A program made the position numbers and the translations under genes. The notes beneath the pieces were generated by a model. That model was not told the DNA's origin and ran no database searches. It saw only the letters and a list, made by a program, of their open reading frames with translations. Of a DNA stretch of 57,663 nucleotides, positions 48,749-57,100 are shown in pieces. The stretch covers positions 1 through 57,663 of the forward strand of contig CALVHR010000012.1 in assembly GCA_944328495.1 (NCBI GenBank), read 5' to 3'. The first letter of the stretch is position 1, and every line of letters starts with the position of its first letter. The stretch is from an uncultured Clostridia bacterium. Lineage in GTDB: Bacteria; Bacillota; Clostridia; Christensenellales; Borkfalkiaceae.

Positions 48749-51031
48749 TTATGCGTCAAACGTGAGCATGACAACCTTCCTGGACGGCAGCGGCAGATTC
48801 AATTCCGCAATGCCGTTATTTATTACAGCCGAATATCCGCTCTGATCGGACGCGATCACACCCGAATCTACGCCATAAAGACTGCCTGTATTTAGATCAA
48901 AATCGAAAGCAATGTCATTTTCAGTGATATTGCACAGGAACAGAGCGATCTTTCCGTTATATTGAAAGGCGGATACGACCACACTGTCGACAGAAGTCGT
49001 CCCCGAATAATCCTGTCCGCGAATATTCGCCGCATCCATACGATAAACGTAATAATCGTATTCTGTTTTGCCGGTATTGAGCGTCGGTGCCGGCATCATT
49101 TCACCCCAAACGAGGAAATCTTTTCCGTACGTCATTCTTGCCGCCGCCAGCTCGCCCGCAAACGCAAGCATGTCCTCATCATAATATTCGGGTAACGGAT
49201 AGCCGCGCGTGCTTTTCAGCGTATTTTCGTAATTGTATTCCGGAATGCCGCCGTTGAGCGCCGTAAACGCCATCGTATGGTAATACGCTCCCCCCATACT
49301 CGTTTCGGGGATCATATAGCCATCCAGCCTTACGCCGGTATATTCCTTGTAGACATATTCAAACAGGTGAACCTTTTCGGCACTTCCGTTTTCCACGAGG
49401 TTTAAAATCCGCATTGCTTCCATCTGCGAAAGCGCCTGCGCATTTGCCCGCGTCTGATAAAAATCAATATACGGAATATATTGCTCGCTGATAAGTTCTT
49501 GGCCGTAAACGCCGCCCTTGCTCCGCGCATAATCGGAAAAAATCTTCATCTGTGCCTTCGATTCCCCGACAATGTTGATCCTGTTTCCGTGCGCATGATT
49601 TTTATCGAAACACTGTTTGGGCAGGCCCGCCGCAAAACCTACGTCGTGATAGATCCCTCCGAAATTTGCCTGTTCCACATAGATTTGATCTTTGGACAGC
49701 TGCGTGAGCGTATACTCGTCGCAAGAAGGGCAAATTTCATAATATACTTCCTCCCAGTTGTAATAATAATACTCCGACTCATCGTAGTTGATCATAGCGT
49801 TGTCTATAAACGTCTGATTATTGTTATACTGAGATTTGAGATAAAAAGACGGAAATTCAAACATGATATAGCGATCGCCGTATGCGTCCATCATGTTGTA
49901 AAAATTAGTCGTTTTGGCGTTTTGCAGCCACGTCTGATACACCCTTTCGTCTGCGTTGCCGCCGGCGATCGTCGTACCGCTGAGCGTAATGAACAAATAT
50001 TCTCCGGGTATTTCGGACTTTATCAATTCATACGCCCGCTCGGTACCGGTAGTGTTGTCATTGAGAAAACAAAAATTGGTAAGAGTGGTGTTTTCATAAA
50101 ACTCTTTGTTGATGTCGCTTCTGTTTACGTTTTTGCCCTTTGCGCACCAGGGCTGTTGTATTGCCCATTCCTTATATCTGTCTGCGGCTTCGTACCAAGT
50201 CCCGCGGGTGAGGTTTGCGATGACCGTGTCATAACCGAATTGAATGTCTTTTCCGTCAAAATTTTGCGCAAAGTGCCATACGGAAGCGCGCAAATCACCG
50301 TCTTGCCCTGTAAAAGTAAAACTCTTCATCCCGTCCGAACTGTCCTCGGTCTGCATATAAAATCCGCCTTCGTCTTGGGAATAATACGCCTGAAATTGCA
50401 TGGGATATTCCCATCCGGAAGGGTAAAAACCGTCCGTTCTGCCGATCCCCTGATAATTCCCGTTGAAATTCTCGACGGGATTATGGAATACATACCCCGT
50501 TACGAAAGGAGATAAGAAGCAATCCTTCTCTTTGCTGTCTAACGACTTGATCCCGTTTATGATCGGATATTCCACAGCATATACGGGCTTTCCCGCAGAA
50601 TTGCCGCCAATATGCAAGTTGTTGAATATCAATTCCCCGCTATCTTTGGCGAGAGAAACCTCCGCCGACGCAGTATGCCCCGTATCAAAGCCCCATGTAA
50701 AACACAATTTAATCAAATCTGCCGAGTCTTCCGCAACTTCATAGGAAAAAGTCTTGGGAGATTCATATTGCTCGGCCGCGTTGCCGATATATGTCATGCG
50801 AATGACCGCCATATCTTCTTCCGCACCGTCTTTCGTCAGATACAGATCGGCTTCTTTGTTATAAAGTTCGCTGATTCCGCCCGTCTGCTTATTTATGACA
50901 GCGCGCATTTTCCCGTTTTCCAATATGATCCGCTGATCGATTTTAAGCGACAAATCACTTTTCCCTCCCGAACAGCCAAATAAAGTGATACTCATACATA
51001 AAGCAAGAATGATCGATATGATTTTTTTCAC
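48749..51031 (-). CDS. DUF6259-like glycosidase lipoprotein
   Basis: A 760-aa lipoprotein, lipobox LFGC with Cys20, starting with GTG after AGGAG. The N-terminal ~270 residues are a beta-sandwich (ILENGKMRAVINKQTGGISELY). The central part is a TIM barrel with GIYHDVGFAAGLPKQCFD, KNHAHGNR, SKAQMKIFSDYARSKGGVYGQELISEQYIPYIDFYQ, and a small C-terminal beta domain follows. This matches the DUF6259 group of presumed glycoside hydrolases; catalytic residues are not established. As an exported protein of the D-arabinose-type operon it is a candidate for the polymer- or oligosaccharide-cleaving step. Confidence 0.65.
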   Translation of the reverse strand: MKKIISIILALCMSITLFGCSGGKSDLSLKIDQRIILENGKMRAVINKQTGGISELYNKEADLYLTKDGAEEDMAVIRMTYIGNAAEQYESPKTFSYEVAEDSADLIKLCFTWGFDTGHTASAEVSLAKDSGELIFNNLHIGGNSAGKPVYAVEYPIINGIKSLDSKEKDCFLSPFVTGYVFHNPVENFNGNYQGIGRTDGFYPSGWEYPMQFQAYYSQDEGGFYMQTEDSSDGMKSFTFTGQDGDLRASVWHFAQNFDGKDIQFGYDTVIANLTRGTWYEAADRYKEWAIQQPWCAKGKNVNRSDINKEFYENTTLTNFCFLNDNTTGTERAYELIKSEIPGEYLFITLSGTTIAGGNADERVYQTWLQNAKTTNFYNMMDAYGDRYIMFEFPSFYLKSQYNNNQTFIDNAMINYDESEYYYYNWEEVYYEICPSCDEYTLTQLSKDQIYVEQANFGGIYHDVGFAAGLPKQCFDKNHAHGNRINIVGESKAQMKIFSDYARSKGGVYGQELISEQYIPYIDFYQTRANAQALSQMEAMRILNLVENGSAEKVHLFEYVYKEYTGVRLDGYMIPETSMGGAYYHTMAFTALNGGIPEYNYENTLKSTRGYPLPEYYDEDMLAFAGELAAARMTYGKDFLVWGEMMPAPTLNTGKTEYDYYVYRMDAANIRGQDYSGTTSVDSVVVSAFQYNGKIALFLCNITENDIAFDFDLNTGSLYGVDSGVIASDQSGYSAVINNGIAELNLPLPSRKVVMLTFDA

Positions 51032-51043
51032 AAAACTTTCTCC

Positions 51044-52393
51044 TTACAAATAAGGATTGGGACCATACGAATCCCTCGACATCACTGTGTTTATCGTGGA
51101 TTTCGCAGTCGTCAGCGCACCGGCGTAGACGCTTTCAAAATCCTTGTTGGTGTTTAAAATACACGTTTCAAACATCGCTGCAACCGCATAAGACAGATCG
51201 AACGGGAAACGCACTTCGGGCACGGCATAACTTGCAACCTTTGTTACAGTCTCCGCCCATTCCGGCTTTATATCGTACTCCGCCGTTTCCATATAATTCA
51301 GCACACTTTCCCTGACAGGAACTTTCCCCATATGCTCCACCTTAAAATATTCGGCGCTTCTTGCAACGTCATCCGCAGCCATCCATTCGATAAATTTCCA
51401 AGCCGCATCTTGCTTGGCTTGCGATGACTGTGCCGAAATGCCAAACGTCCAACCGCCGTTGGTTGCGGTGCATTTTGTATCGTCCCCGTCCTTCGTGGGA
51501 ATCGTGCTGATACCGATGAATTCGACTGCCTCCGGATACTGTTCGTACAGCAGAGAAATGTTCCAGCTGCCGCCCCAGCACATGATCGCAGTTTCATCTG
51601 CCAAGGAAATTACATTGTCGCCGTATCCGTTGGTCGTTAACGCAGCAGGCGCCGCCCATCCGTTCTTTATACAGGTATAAAAGAATTGTGCTATTTCTTT
51701 GAAGCCCGCCTCATCGATTCGACTCTCCATCCAATCGTCTGAAACCACAAACCCGCCCGTCATATTTTTTTGCAATCCTACCGTTGTCCACGACAGATCC
51801 GCCTGTCCTACGGGCAGCGACAGACAATATCTTCCCCTGCTCAACGTAGGCGCAATTTTTTCACACACGTCGTATAATTCGGCAAACGTCTTCGGCGCGG
51901 AATCATAGCCTGCTTTTTTAAGTACGTCTGTTCGATAATAGAACAATGTGGAAGGTTCTGTATACCATGGATACGCGTAATGTTCGTCTTCAATCTCTAC
52001 CATCTTCCACACGTCGGCCGAAATGTCAGACTTCTGCTCTTCCGTCAAATATTTATCAATGGAAATAATATTGTTCGCTTCCTTTTCCCTGACCAGCGTG
52101 TTGTATGATATTAAGTAAATATCGGGTGAAGTTCCGTTTTCTCTGCCCGTGGTGATTGCTTGCCAATAAAGCTGATCGTCATAGTAAATTTTGAGTTCCA
52201 CATAAATTTCGTCTTGCGATTCGTTGAATTCATCGATCCTGTCTTCGATATACCCGTTTGCCCAGCTCTCGAAATCCTTCGTATAAATTTTGATCTTGGT
52301 TACATCCGGATCGGTATTTGCTTTCGAGCCGCATCCTGCCGCGAACGTTAAAATAAAGGCTATCACAAGCAATATGCTAAGAAATTTTTTCAT
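51044..52393 (-). CDS. Extracellular sugar-binding lipoprotein of ABC transporter
   Basis: A 449-aa family 1 binding lipoprotein; lipobox FAAGC, Cys21. VTKIKIYTKDFESWANGYIEDRIDEFN opens the first lobe (given in part: KIKIYTKDFESW); HYAYPWYTEPSTLFYYRTD and ETAIMCWGGSWNISLL are typical CUT1 ligand-site segments. It supplies the two permeases at 41309-43094, although four genes lie between. GGAG precedes the start. Confidence 0.92.
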   Translation of the reverse strand: MKKFLSILLVIAFILTFAAGCGSKANTDPDVTKIKIYTKDFESWANGYIEDRIDEFNESQDEIYVELKIYYDDQLYWQAITTGRENGTSPDIYLISYNTLVREKEANNIISIDKYLTEEQKSDISADVWKMVEIEDEHYAYPWYTEPSTLFYYRTDVLKKAGYDSAPKTFAELYDVCEKIAPTLSRGRYCLSLPVGQADLSWTTVGLQKNMTGGFVVSDDWMESRIDEAGFKEIAQFFYTCIKNGWAAPAALTTNGYGDNVISLADETAIMCWGGSWNISLLYEQYPEAVEFIGISTIPTKDGDDTKCTATNGGWTFGISAQSSQAKQDAAWKFIEWMAADDVARSAEYFKVEHMGKVPVRESVLNYMETAEYDIKPEWAETVTKVASYAVPEVRFPFDLSYAVAAMFETCILNTNKDFESVYAGALTTAKSTINTVMSRDSYGPNPYL

Positions 52394-52405
52394 TTTTAAA
52401 CTCCT

Positions 52406-53293
52406 TTATAATTTTGATATTTTCTTGAAAAGATCTTCCATAAGTACATCTCTGTCTATGCTGTAAACGTAATCGACCGTCTTTGTTTCGTCAAACGCAA
52501 AATTTCTTTCATCGTTCAAGAACGGACGTTTTTCCTTTTTTACGCGCATAAATTTTCCGTTATCATCCAATACATAAGCAACTGCCGTAACATCCCAAAA
52601 TACTACGCTCCACGGACTGTCCTCACGCTTGGAATGACTTTTAAAAAATTTTGTTTCTTCGATCAGCCAATCGCTTAAACTGTTTTTACCTCCCAACCAA
52701 TACTTCATCTCAGGCTCCGTCGACAAAAATTCGGAAACAACGCCCATGCAGGGAAGCAACGTAAGCTTCACCCCGCTTTTTAAAATGATGTTGGAGGCAA
52801 CAATATCTCCCTGCAGATTGAACTCATTTTGATCGATCCACGAATAAGCATGACAGCCCAGCCATACAACTTCGATCTTTTCTGCTATCTGCGGAGCCAG
52901 CATAAGCGCCGAAGCAACATTTGTGATCGCCGCAATCTCGATAACGTAAAGAGGATCCTCCCTCGTATGCTCCGACGCCTCTTTGATCAGATGCGTTACG
53001 GCAGGCGACGGTACCGCTTGCATGTCTTTTCCCATAAAACGCCTTGCGCCTTTAAATACCAATGATTTGTATTTTTCCTTCCCTGCCAATTTCAAAAGCT
53101 TGATACATGCTTCATAACTTTTATCGATGCTTTCATCGACGGTGTTCGCTCTGTAATTCAAAAACGGTGCGATGTATATTCCCTTAATATTCACCTCTTC
53201 TTCCGACCCGAGCAAATATGAAAGCGCCCACAAATCGTCACATTCGTTATACACATCGCTGTCAATCACCACATCCTTACGTCTGGTTTGCAT
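52406..53293 (-). CDS. Nucleoside-hydrolase-like protein (IUNH superfamily)
   Basis: A 295-aa cytoplasmic protein. The metal-binding N-terminus reads VIDSDVYNECDDLWALSYLL, with Asp11, Asp13, Asp19 and Asp20; the standard nucleoside hydrolase motif DTDPGxDD is two residues shorter. This is the DxDxxNExDD subclass, whose substrates are poorly known. ITNVASALMLAPQIAEKIEVVWLG is a conserved family segment. As first gene of an operon for an arabino-type sugar it may hydrolyse a pentofuranoside rather than a nucleoside. GGAG lies upstream. Confidence 0.75.
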   Translation of the reverse strand: MQTRRKDVVIDSDVYNECDDLWALSYLLGSEEEVNIKGIYIAPFLNYRANTVDESIDKSYEACIKLLKLAGKEKYKSLVFKGARRFMGKDMQAVPSPAVTHLIKEASEHTREDPLYVIEIAAITNVASALMLAPQIAEKIEVVWLGCHAYSWIDQNEFNLQGDIVASNIILKSGVKLTLLPCMGVVSEFLSTEPEMKYWLGGKNSLSDWLIEETKFFKSHSKREDSPWSVVFWDVTAVAYVLDDNGKFMRVKKEKRPFLNDERNFAFDETKTVDYVYSIDRDVLMEDLFKKISKL

Positions 53294-53325
53294 TTATTCT
53301 CCTTTACAATAGGTTATTTTTTCTA

Positions 53326-53373
53326 CCTTTTTGATAAAAATGAAACGTTTCATTTTTAAAAAAATCAAAAAGG
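53326..53373. promoter_or_regulatory. LacI operator before the operon, nested in a larger inverted repeat
   Basis: TGAAACGTTTCA (53341-53352) is a perfect 12-base palindrome of LacI-family type, inside the 106-base gap between lacI and its target operon. Outer arms CCTTTTTGAT (53326-53335) and ATCAAAAAGG (53364-53373) could also form a weak terminator hairpin for lacI. I could not place -35/-10 boxes for the operon with confidence. Confidence 0.75.
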
Positions 53374-53398
53374 CAATTTTCCTTACCTTTCTAAATGA

Positions 53399-54397
53399 TC
53401 ATATAGTTGCAATCGTTTGCCCGTGAACAAGTTTACTATTGAGTATAAATACTTGCTTTTTCAAACTCGGCTCGGCAAGCAACTCAAATAGCCGCTCCAC
53501 TGTTTTTTGCGCTATTTCTGCCATCGGCTGATTCACGATCGTTAATTTCGGGCGATATAAACTCGTGATCATTATATCGTCAAAACCGACGATCGATATG
53601 GTTTTGGGAACAGAAATATTCAGTTCATTGAGCAGATACACACACCCCACGGTGCTTATATAGTTGGCAGCAAAAATTGCCGTTACCTTCTTTTCACTGA
53701 GAATTTCTTTCCCCACTTTATAAGCATAATCGATGCTTTGATTGATCTTATATATTTTCGCATTCTCTTCGCCGATGTTATTATCGTCAAAAGCCCTTTT
53801 AAATCCCTTTAAACGACAGTTGGAGGTATACGCATTATTCCCGTCTACGATGATTGCAATATGCCTGTGTCCCTTTTTTATCACACAATCGGTTACCTCG
53901 TAACTGATCTGCTCGTTATTGGTCAAAATAAAGTCACGATCCACACCTTCCACATAGTTGTCTAAAAATATGACAGGCACATCCACCTCTTCCAGCAATT
54001 TATAGTCTTCCCTTCTGTCCGAAATAGGGAAAATTATCAACGCATCCACTCGGTGAGAAATGAACCAAGATATGCTCTTTTGCTCTTTTTGAATGTCATA
54101 ACTGCTCTCCTTAATAATTGTCGCATATCCTTTCCTGTAAAGTTGTTCTTCTATATCAAATATCATCCGCGAATAAAACAAATTATCCAGGCGCGATACC
54201 AATATGCCCACCGTCTTTGTTTTATTCGTTATAAGCCCCCTCGCGTATTCATCCACATGGTAATTTAATTTTTGAATGGCATCCGCAAGTAGTATCCTGT
54301 TTTTTTCCTTTATAGCGCCGCCGTTTAAGTACTTCGACACCGTTCCCGAGGACAATCCCGTCAAATCGCAAATGTCATGTATCGTTGCTTTTTTCAT
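53399..54397 (-). CDS. LacI-family transcriptional repressor
   Basis: A 332-aa regulator. HTH ATIHDICDLTGLSSGTVSKYLNGG (residues ~3-26), hinge YHVDEYARGLITNKTKTVGILV, then the periplasmic-binding-type sensor (AIIVDGNNAYTSNCRLKGF; ISIVGFDDIMITSLYRPKLT; VNQPMAEIAQKTVERL). It is upstream of, and on the same strand as, the operon beginning at 53293 and is separated from it by the operator. A TTG 12 bases upstream is a poorer start than ATG 54397. It is predicted to repress both itself and the operon. Confidence 0.92.
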   Translation of the reverse strand: MKKATIHDICDLTGLSSGTVSKYLNGGAIKEKNRILLADAIQKLNYHVDEYARGLITNKTKTVGILVSRLDNLFYSRMIFDIEEQLYRKGYATIIKESSYDIQKEQKSISWFISHRVDALIIFPISDRREDYKLLEEVDVPVIFLDNYVEGVDRDFILTNNEQISYEVTDCVIKKGHRHIAIIVDGNNAYTSNCRLKGFKRAFDDNNIGEENAKIYKINQSIDYAYKVGKEILSEKKVTAIFAANYISTVGCVYLLNELNISVPKTISIVGFDDIMITSLYRPKLTIVNQPMAEIAQKTVERLFELLAEPSLKKQVFILNSKLVHGQTIATI

Positions 54398-54412
54398 GAA
54401 TTTTACCAAATA

Positions 54413-54424
54413 TGAAACGATTCA
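54413..54424. promoter_or_regulatory. LacI operator in the lacI leader (autoregulation)
   Basis: TGAAACGATTCA, one mismatch from the perfect palindrome at 53341. It lies between the predicted +1 (~54434) and the start codon, where a bound repressor would block transcription. Confidence 0.65.
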
Positions 54425-54440
54425 TTTTTTTCTTGATTTT

Positions 54441-54469
54441 ATAATAACACGGAAAACCTGCTTTGTCAA
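54441..54469 (-). promoter_or_regulatory. Promoter of lacI
   Basis: Minus-strand -35 TTGACA (54464-54469), 17-base spacer, -10 TATTAT (54441-54446); +1 near 54434. Confidence 0.75.
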
Positions 54470-54533
54470 TACCTGTTTTTAAATTTTTTTGTGATTTGTT
54501 TGGGAGATTAAAGAACAGTCTTGCGCAAAAAAC

Positions 54534-55022
54534 ATGATAAATACTATCGGGAGCGGTATTTTCAATACGACCACACAAACGCGCATGAATGAATTGGAAA
54601 AGCAGTTGGCTGCGATAGACAACAAAATCGAATTAGAAAAATACAGCGAACAGAAAATTCTTTAAAAGGAAAAAGTAACGGCATACATCACAAATGCAAT
54701 CTTGAAAAAGCCAAAAACGCTCATCCATATACTGATCCAAAAAATCATTGTCTACGAAGACAAAATCGAAATCTATTACAATTACACGAACGAAACAAAT
54801 CCCGGGGACGACAGTCCTCGGGATCTTTCTTATTGGCTTGGTTCGGATAGTTCCGTTATACCGGGAAGTAATACAGCAAATCCGAACCAAAATGAAAAGA
54901 ACTACCCGAAAGGTTCGGATAGTTCCGTTATGGTGGACAGAAACCATACAAATCCGAACCCTTCTTTCCGATTTTCGGAAAAGTGGTTCTGCGCTGTCGT
55001 TGATCTGCCTGAAAAACTGTAA
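54534..55022 (+). pseudogene. 3' remnant of a large serine recombinase (copy 1)
   Basis: The frame reads MINTIGSGIFNTTTQTRMNELEKQ, a TAA stop at 54663-54665, then in the same frame EKVTAYITNAILKKPKTLIHILIQKIIVYEDKIEIYYNY (given only as positions 54666-54785) and a Gly/Ser/Asn tail. This is the coiled-coil plus C-terminal region of large serine recombinases; the catalytic and DNA-binding parts are missing. It is closely related to copy 2 (56396-57061) up to ~54936, after which the sequences diverge. The stop corresponds to an ACA codon in copy 2. Confidence 0.75.
54840..54931 (+). repeat. 20-bp direct repeat pair in recombinase remnant 1
   Basis: GGTTCGGATAGTTCCGTTAT at 54840-54859 and 54912-54931, 72 bases apart. 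The same pair with the same spacing occurs in remnant 2. Confidence 0.85.
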
Positions 55023-55028
55023 ACGCGC

Positions 55029-55913
55029 TTATTCTTCGTCGATTTCTTCGTAGTAATAGGAATAATCGATTCCCTTCATGAAAATCTCTCTGTCATCGAT
55101 CTCGGTTGTCAGAGCGTTTTTGATGAGAGAAAAAATATCTCTTCCGTCCACGGGACTTTTTTTCATTGCCGCAAGATAATCCCTCTTATTGATCTTGCTC
55201 CAATCAGTACACTTGCCGAGATTCTTTTTCAGGATCAGATCCAGCCAGATCCGCGTGCTTCTGCCGTTCCCCTCCCGAAAAGGATGCGCCACGTTCATTT
55301 CAATATATTTCTTTACTATGTTTTCCAATGTGTCTTCGGGCATCTTTTCGATCTTCAAAAGATTTTCCTGCAGATACATGGCAGGAGCAAACGCAAAGCC
55401 CCCTTTCGCTATGTTTACCGTACGTATCTGACCGGCAAAATCATACAATCCGCCAAAAATATAAGAATGGATCTGCTGTAATCCCTTTACGGTACCAACC
55501 TCTATATCTTTAATAATACCTGACTCAAAAAGTTCGTATGCCTTTTGCTTGCTCTTTTCATCGATCGTCGTTCCCATATCCGTCAACCATTTTTTGAAAA
55601 CAACGGATTTTTTGCTCGGAACAAGCGCGATCAATGTATTTACGCCGTCTTCGTCTACGACGTCCGTCTTATACTTTTTCCCGTCGCTTGCTGTCAGTTT
55701 CAGTTGTCGACAAATTGTCGACAACTCAGGCTTACGCCTCTTTACTGCGTTCCAATAAGAACGGCTATTTTTACTTTTTGTCAACGCTTCTGCGATATCG
55801 GCGGCACAAAACCACCATTTGGAAGATTGCTCGTCCCAAACGGCTCGCACGGGAATATCGTCAAAAAAACGGATGGATGTTTTAATCACCTTGCTGTCCT
55901 CAACCGAAAACAT
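55029..55913 (-). CDS. BRO-N/Fic fusion protein
   Basis: A 294-aa protein. Residues ~14-105 form a BRO-N (phage antirepressor-type) domain: [23 protein letters not shown], then [18 protein letters not shown]. Residues ~120-290 are a Fic domain with [12 protein letters not shown] and the full catalytic motif [12 protein letters not shown] (210-221), so AMPylation or a related nucleotide transfer is predicted; no inhibitory (S/T)xxxE(G/N) helix is obvious. It lies between two recombinase remnants and has its own promoter, so it is probably a mobile toxin-like or defence gene. Confidence 0.85.
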   Translation of the reverse strand: MFSVEDSKVIKTSIRFFDDIPVRAVWDEQSSKWWFCAADIAEALTKSKNSRSYWNAVKRRKPELSTICRQLKLTASDGKKYKTDVVDEDGVNTLIALVPSKKSVVFKKWLTDMGTTIDEKSKQKAYELFESGIIKDIEVGTVKGLQQIHSYIFGGLYDFAGQIRTVNIAKGGFAFAPAMYLQENLLKIEKMPEDTLENIVKKYIEMNVAHPFREGNGRSTRIWLDLILKKNLGKCTDWSKINKRDYLAAMKKSPVDGRDIFSLIKNALTTEIDDREIFMKGIDYSYYYEEIDEE

Positions 55914-55924
55914 TTCATGCTCTC

Positions 55925-55953
55925 ATTATATTATAAAGAAAAAATTTTTTCAA
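55925..55953 (-). promoter_or_regulatory. Promoter of the Fic gene
   Basis: Minus-strand -35 TTGAAA (55948-55953), 17-base spacer, -10 TATAAT (55925-55930). The predicted +1 (~55918) is only five bases before the ATG at 55913. Confidence 0.6.
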
Positions 55954-56022
55954 GTAAAATTCCAAATCCACTCTTTCAGCGAGAAACAAAACAAATTGCA
56001 CACAATTAAAAAACCGATAATA

Positions 56023-56051
56023 TTGACGCTAATTCAATGACGTGTTATAAT
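56023..56051 (+). promoter_or_regulatory. Promoter of the AT-rich gene at 56082
   Basis: Plus-strand -35 TTGACG (56023-56028), 17-base spacer, -10 TATAAT (56046-56051), +1 near 56058, followed by AGGA before ATG 56082. Confidence 0.65.
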
Positions 56052-56081
56052 GAACATAATAATTTTAGGACGTCAAAAAAT

Positions 56082-56462
56082 ATGGAATATTATATTGAAA
56101 CAGGTTTATCAGGCAGAAAAAGATATAAACTACATGAAATCACTCCCTATAATTTACCAAATTTAAAAAATCAACCTCTAAATAAAGATTGGATTCCTTT
56201 TGCCATAAAAATCATGGATGATTTAGCTGTTGATTTCAACTCTTATAAGTTTTTTTGTGATGTTCTTAAAAACACCCCACCTAGATTTCGCTTTTTCGCG
56301 CTAAATGAAGCTGTATTAGACCTATGCAAACTTCTTGACGAAAGAAGAAACAATAAACTTGCCTTATCTAATATCTTGATGTTACAATTCAGCTTTTGTC
56401 GGATCAAGACCAGCTCAACAGGATCGCAGACGGCGTTATGCGCGTATACGAAAAGAAAATGA
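56082..56462 (+). pseudogene. AT-rich unknown gene, 3'-truncated by recombinase remnant
   Basis: The authentic part runs MEYYIETGLSGRKRYKLHE ... RRNNKLALSNILML (to about 56390), about 103 residues, soluble and not recognised. At ~56396 the DNA changes abruptly into recombinase coding sequence in another frame, so the last ~20 codons to the stop at 56462 are junk. Its base composition is much lower in GC than the region to the left. It has a good promoter and ribosome site, so it was recently functional. Confidence 0.6.
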
Positions 56463-57061
56463 AAGATACGAGCGTTTTATCTCTTTTGGAAAACGAACGC
56501 AAAGAAACCCGCCGCGCTTTGGAAAATATCATGAAAGCGATTGAAAGCGGCATTTTCAATACGACCACACAAACGCGCATGAATGAATTGGAAAAGCAGC
56601 TGACCGATATAGAAGACAAAATAGAACTGGAAAAAAATAACAAACAGAAAATCCTTACAAAAGAAAAAGTGATGGCGTACCTTACAAATGCTATCCTGAA
56701 AAAGCCGAAAACGCTCATCCATACGCTTATCCAAAAAATCATTGTCTACGAAGACAAAATCGAAATTTTTTACAACTACACAGACGAAACAAATCCCGGG
56801 GACGACAGTCCTCGGGATCTTTCTTATTGGCTTGGTTCGGATAGTTCCGTTATACCGGGAAGTAATACAGCAAATCCGAACAAAAATGAAAAGAACTACC
56901 CGAAAGGTTCGGATAGTTCCGTTATGGTGGAACTGAAAGCCGCAAAAACGCACACAATATTATATCAGATAAACAGAACGGAATACTATTGCCTAGTCGA
57001 TTTGCCGCTATCAGATTATCCGCTATACGGCAAACAGTCAGCCAAGAAAGAACTAAGATAA
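56396..57061 (+). pseudogene. 3' remnant of a large serine recombinase (copy 2)
   Basis: The 221-codon frame reads DQDQLNRIADGVMRVYEKK, a coiled-coil (MNELEKQLTDIEDKIELEKN), then LTNAILKKPKTLIHTLIQK, the C-terminal region of large serine recombinases, followed by a tail that differs from copy 1 after ~56930. The serine catalytic domain and zinc domain are absent, and the 5' edge abuts the truncated AT-rich gene. It is unlikely to be expressed as a functional protein. Confidence 0.75.
56834..56925 (+). repeat. 20-bp direct repeat pair in recombinase remnant 2
   Basis: GGTTCGGATAGTTCCGTTAT at 56834-56853 and 56906-56925, again 72 bases apart, identical to the pair at 54840-54931. Confidence 0.85.
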
Positions 57062-57100
57062 TAAGAAATAAGTTGCAATAAAGTATAATTATTCAGAAAT

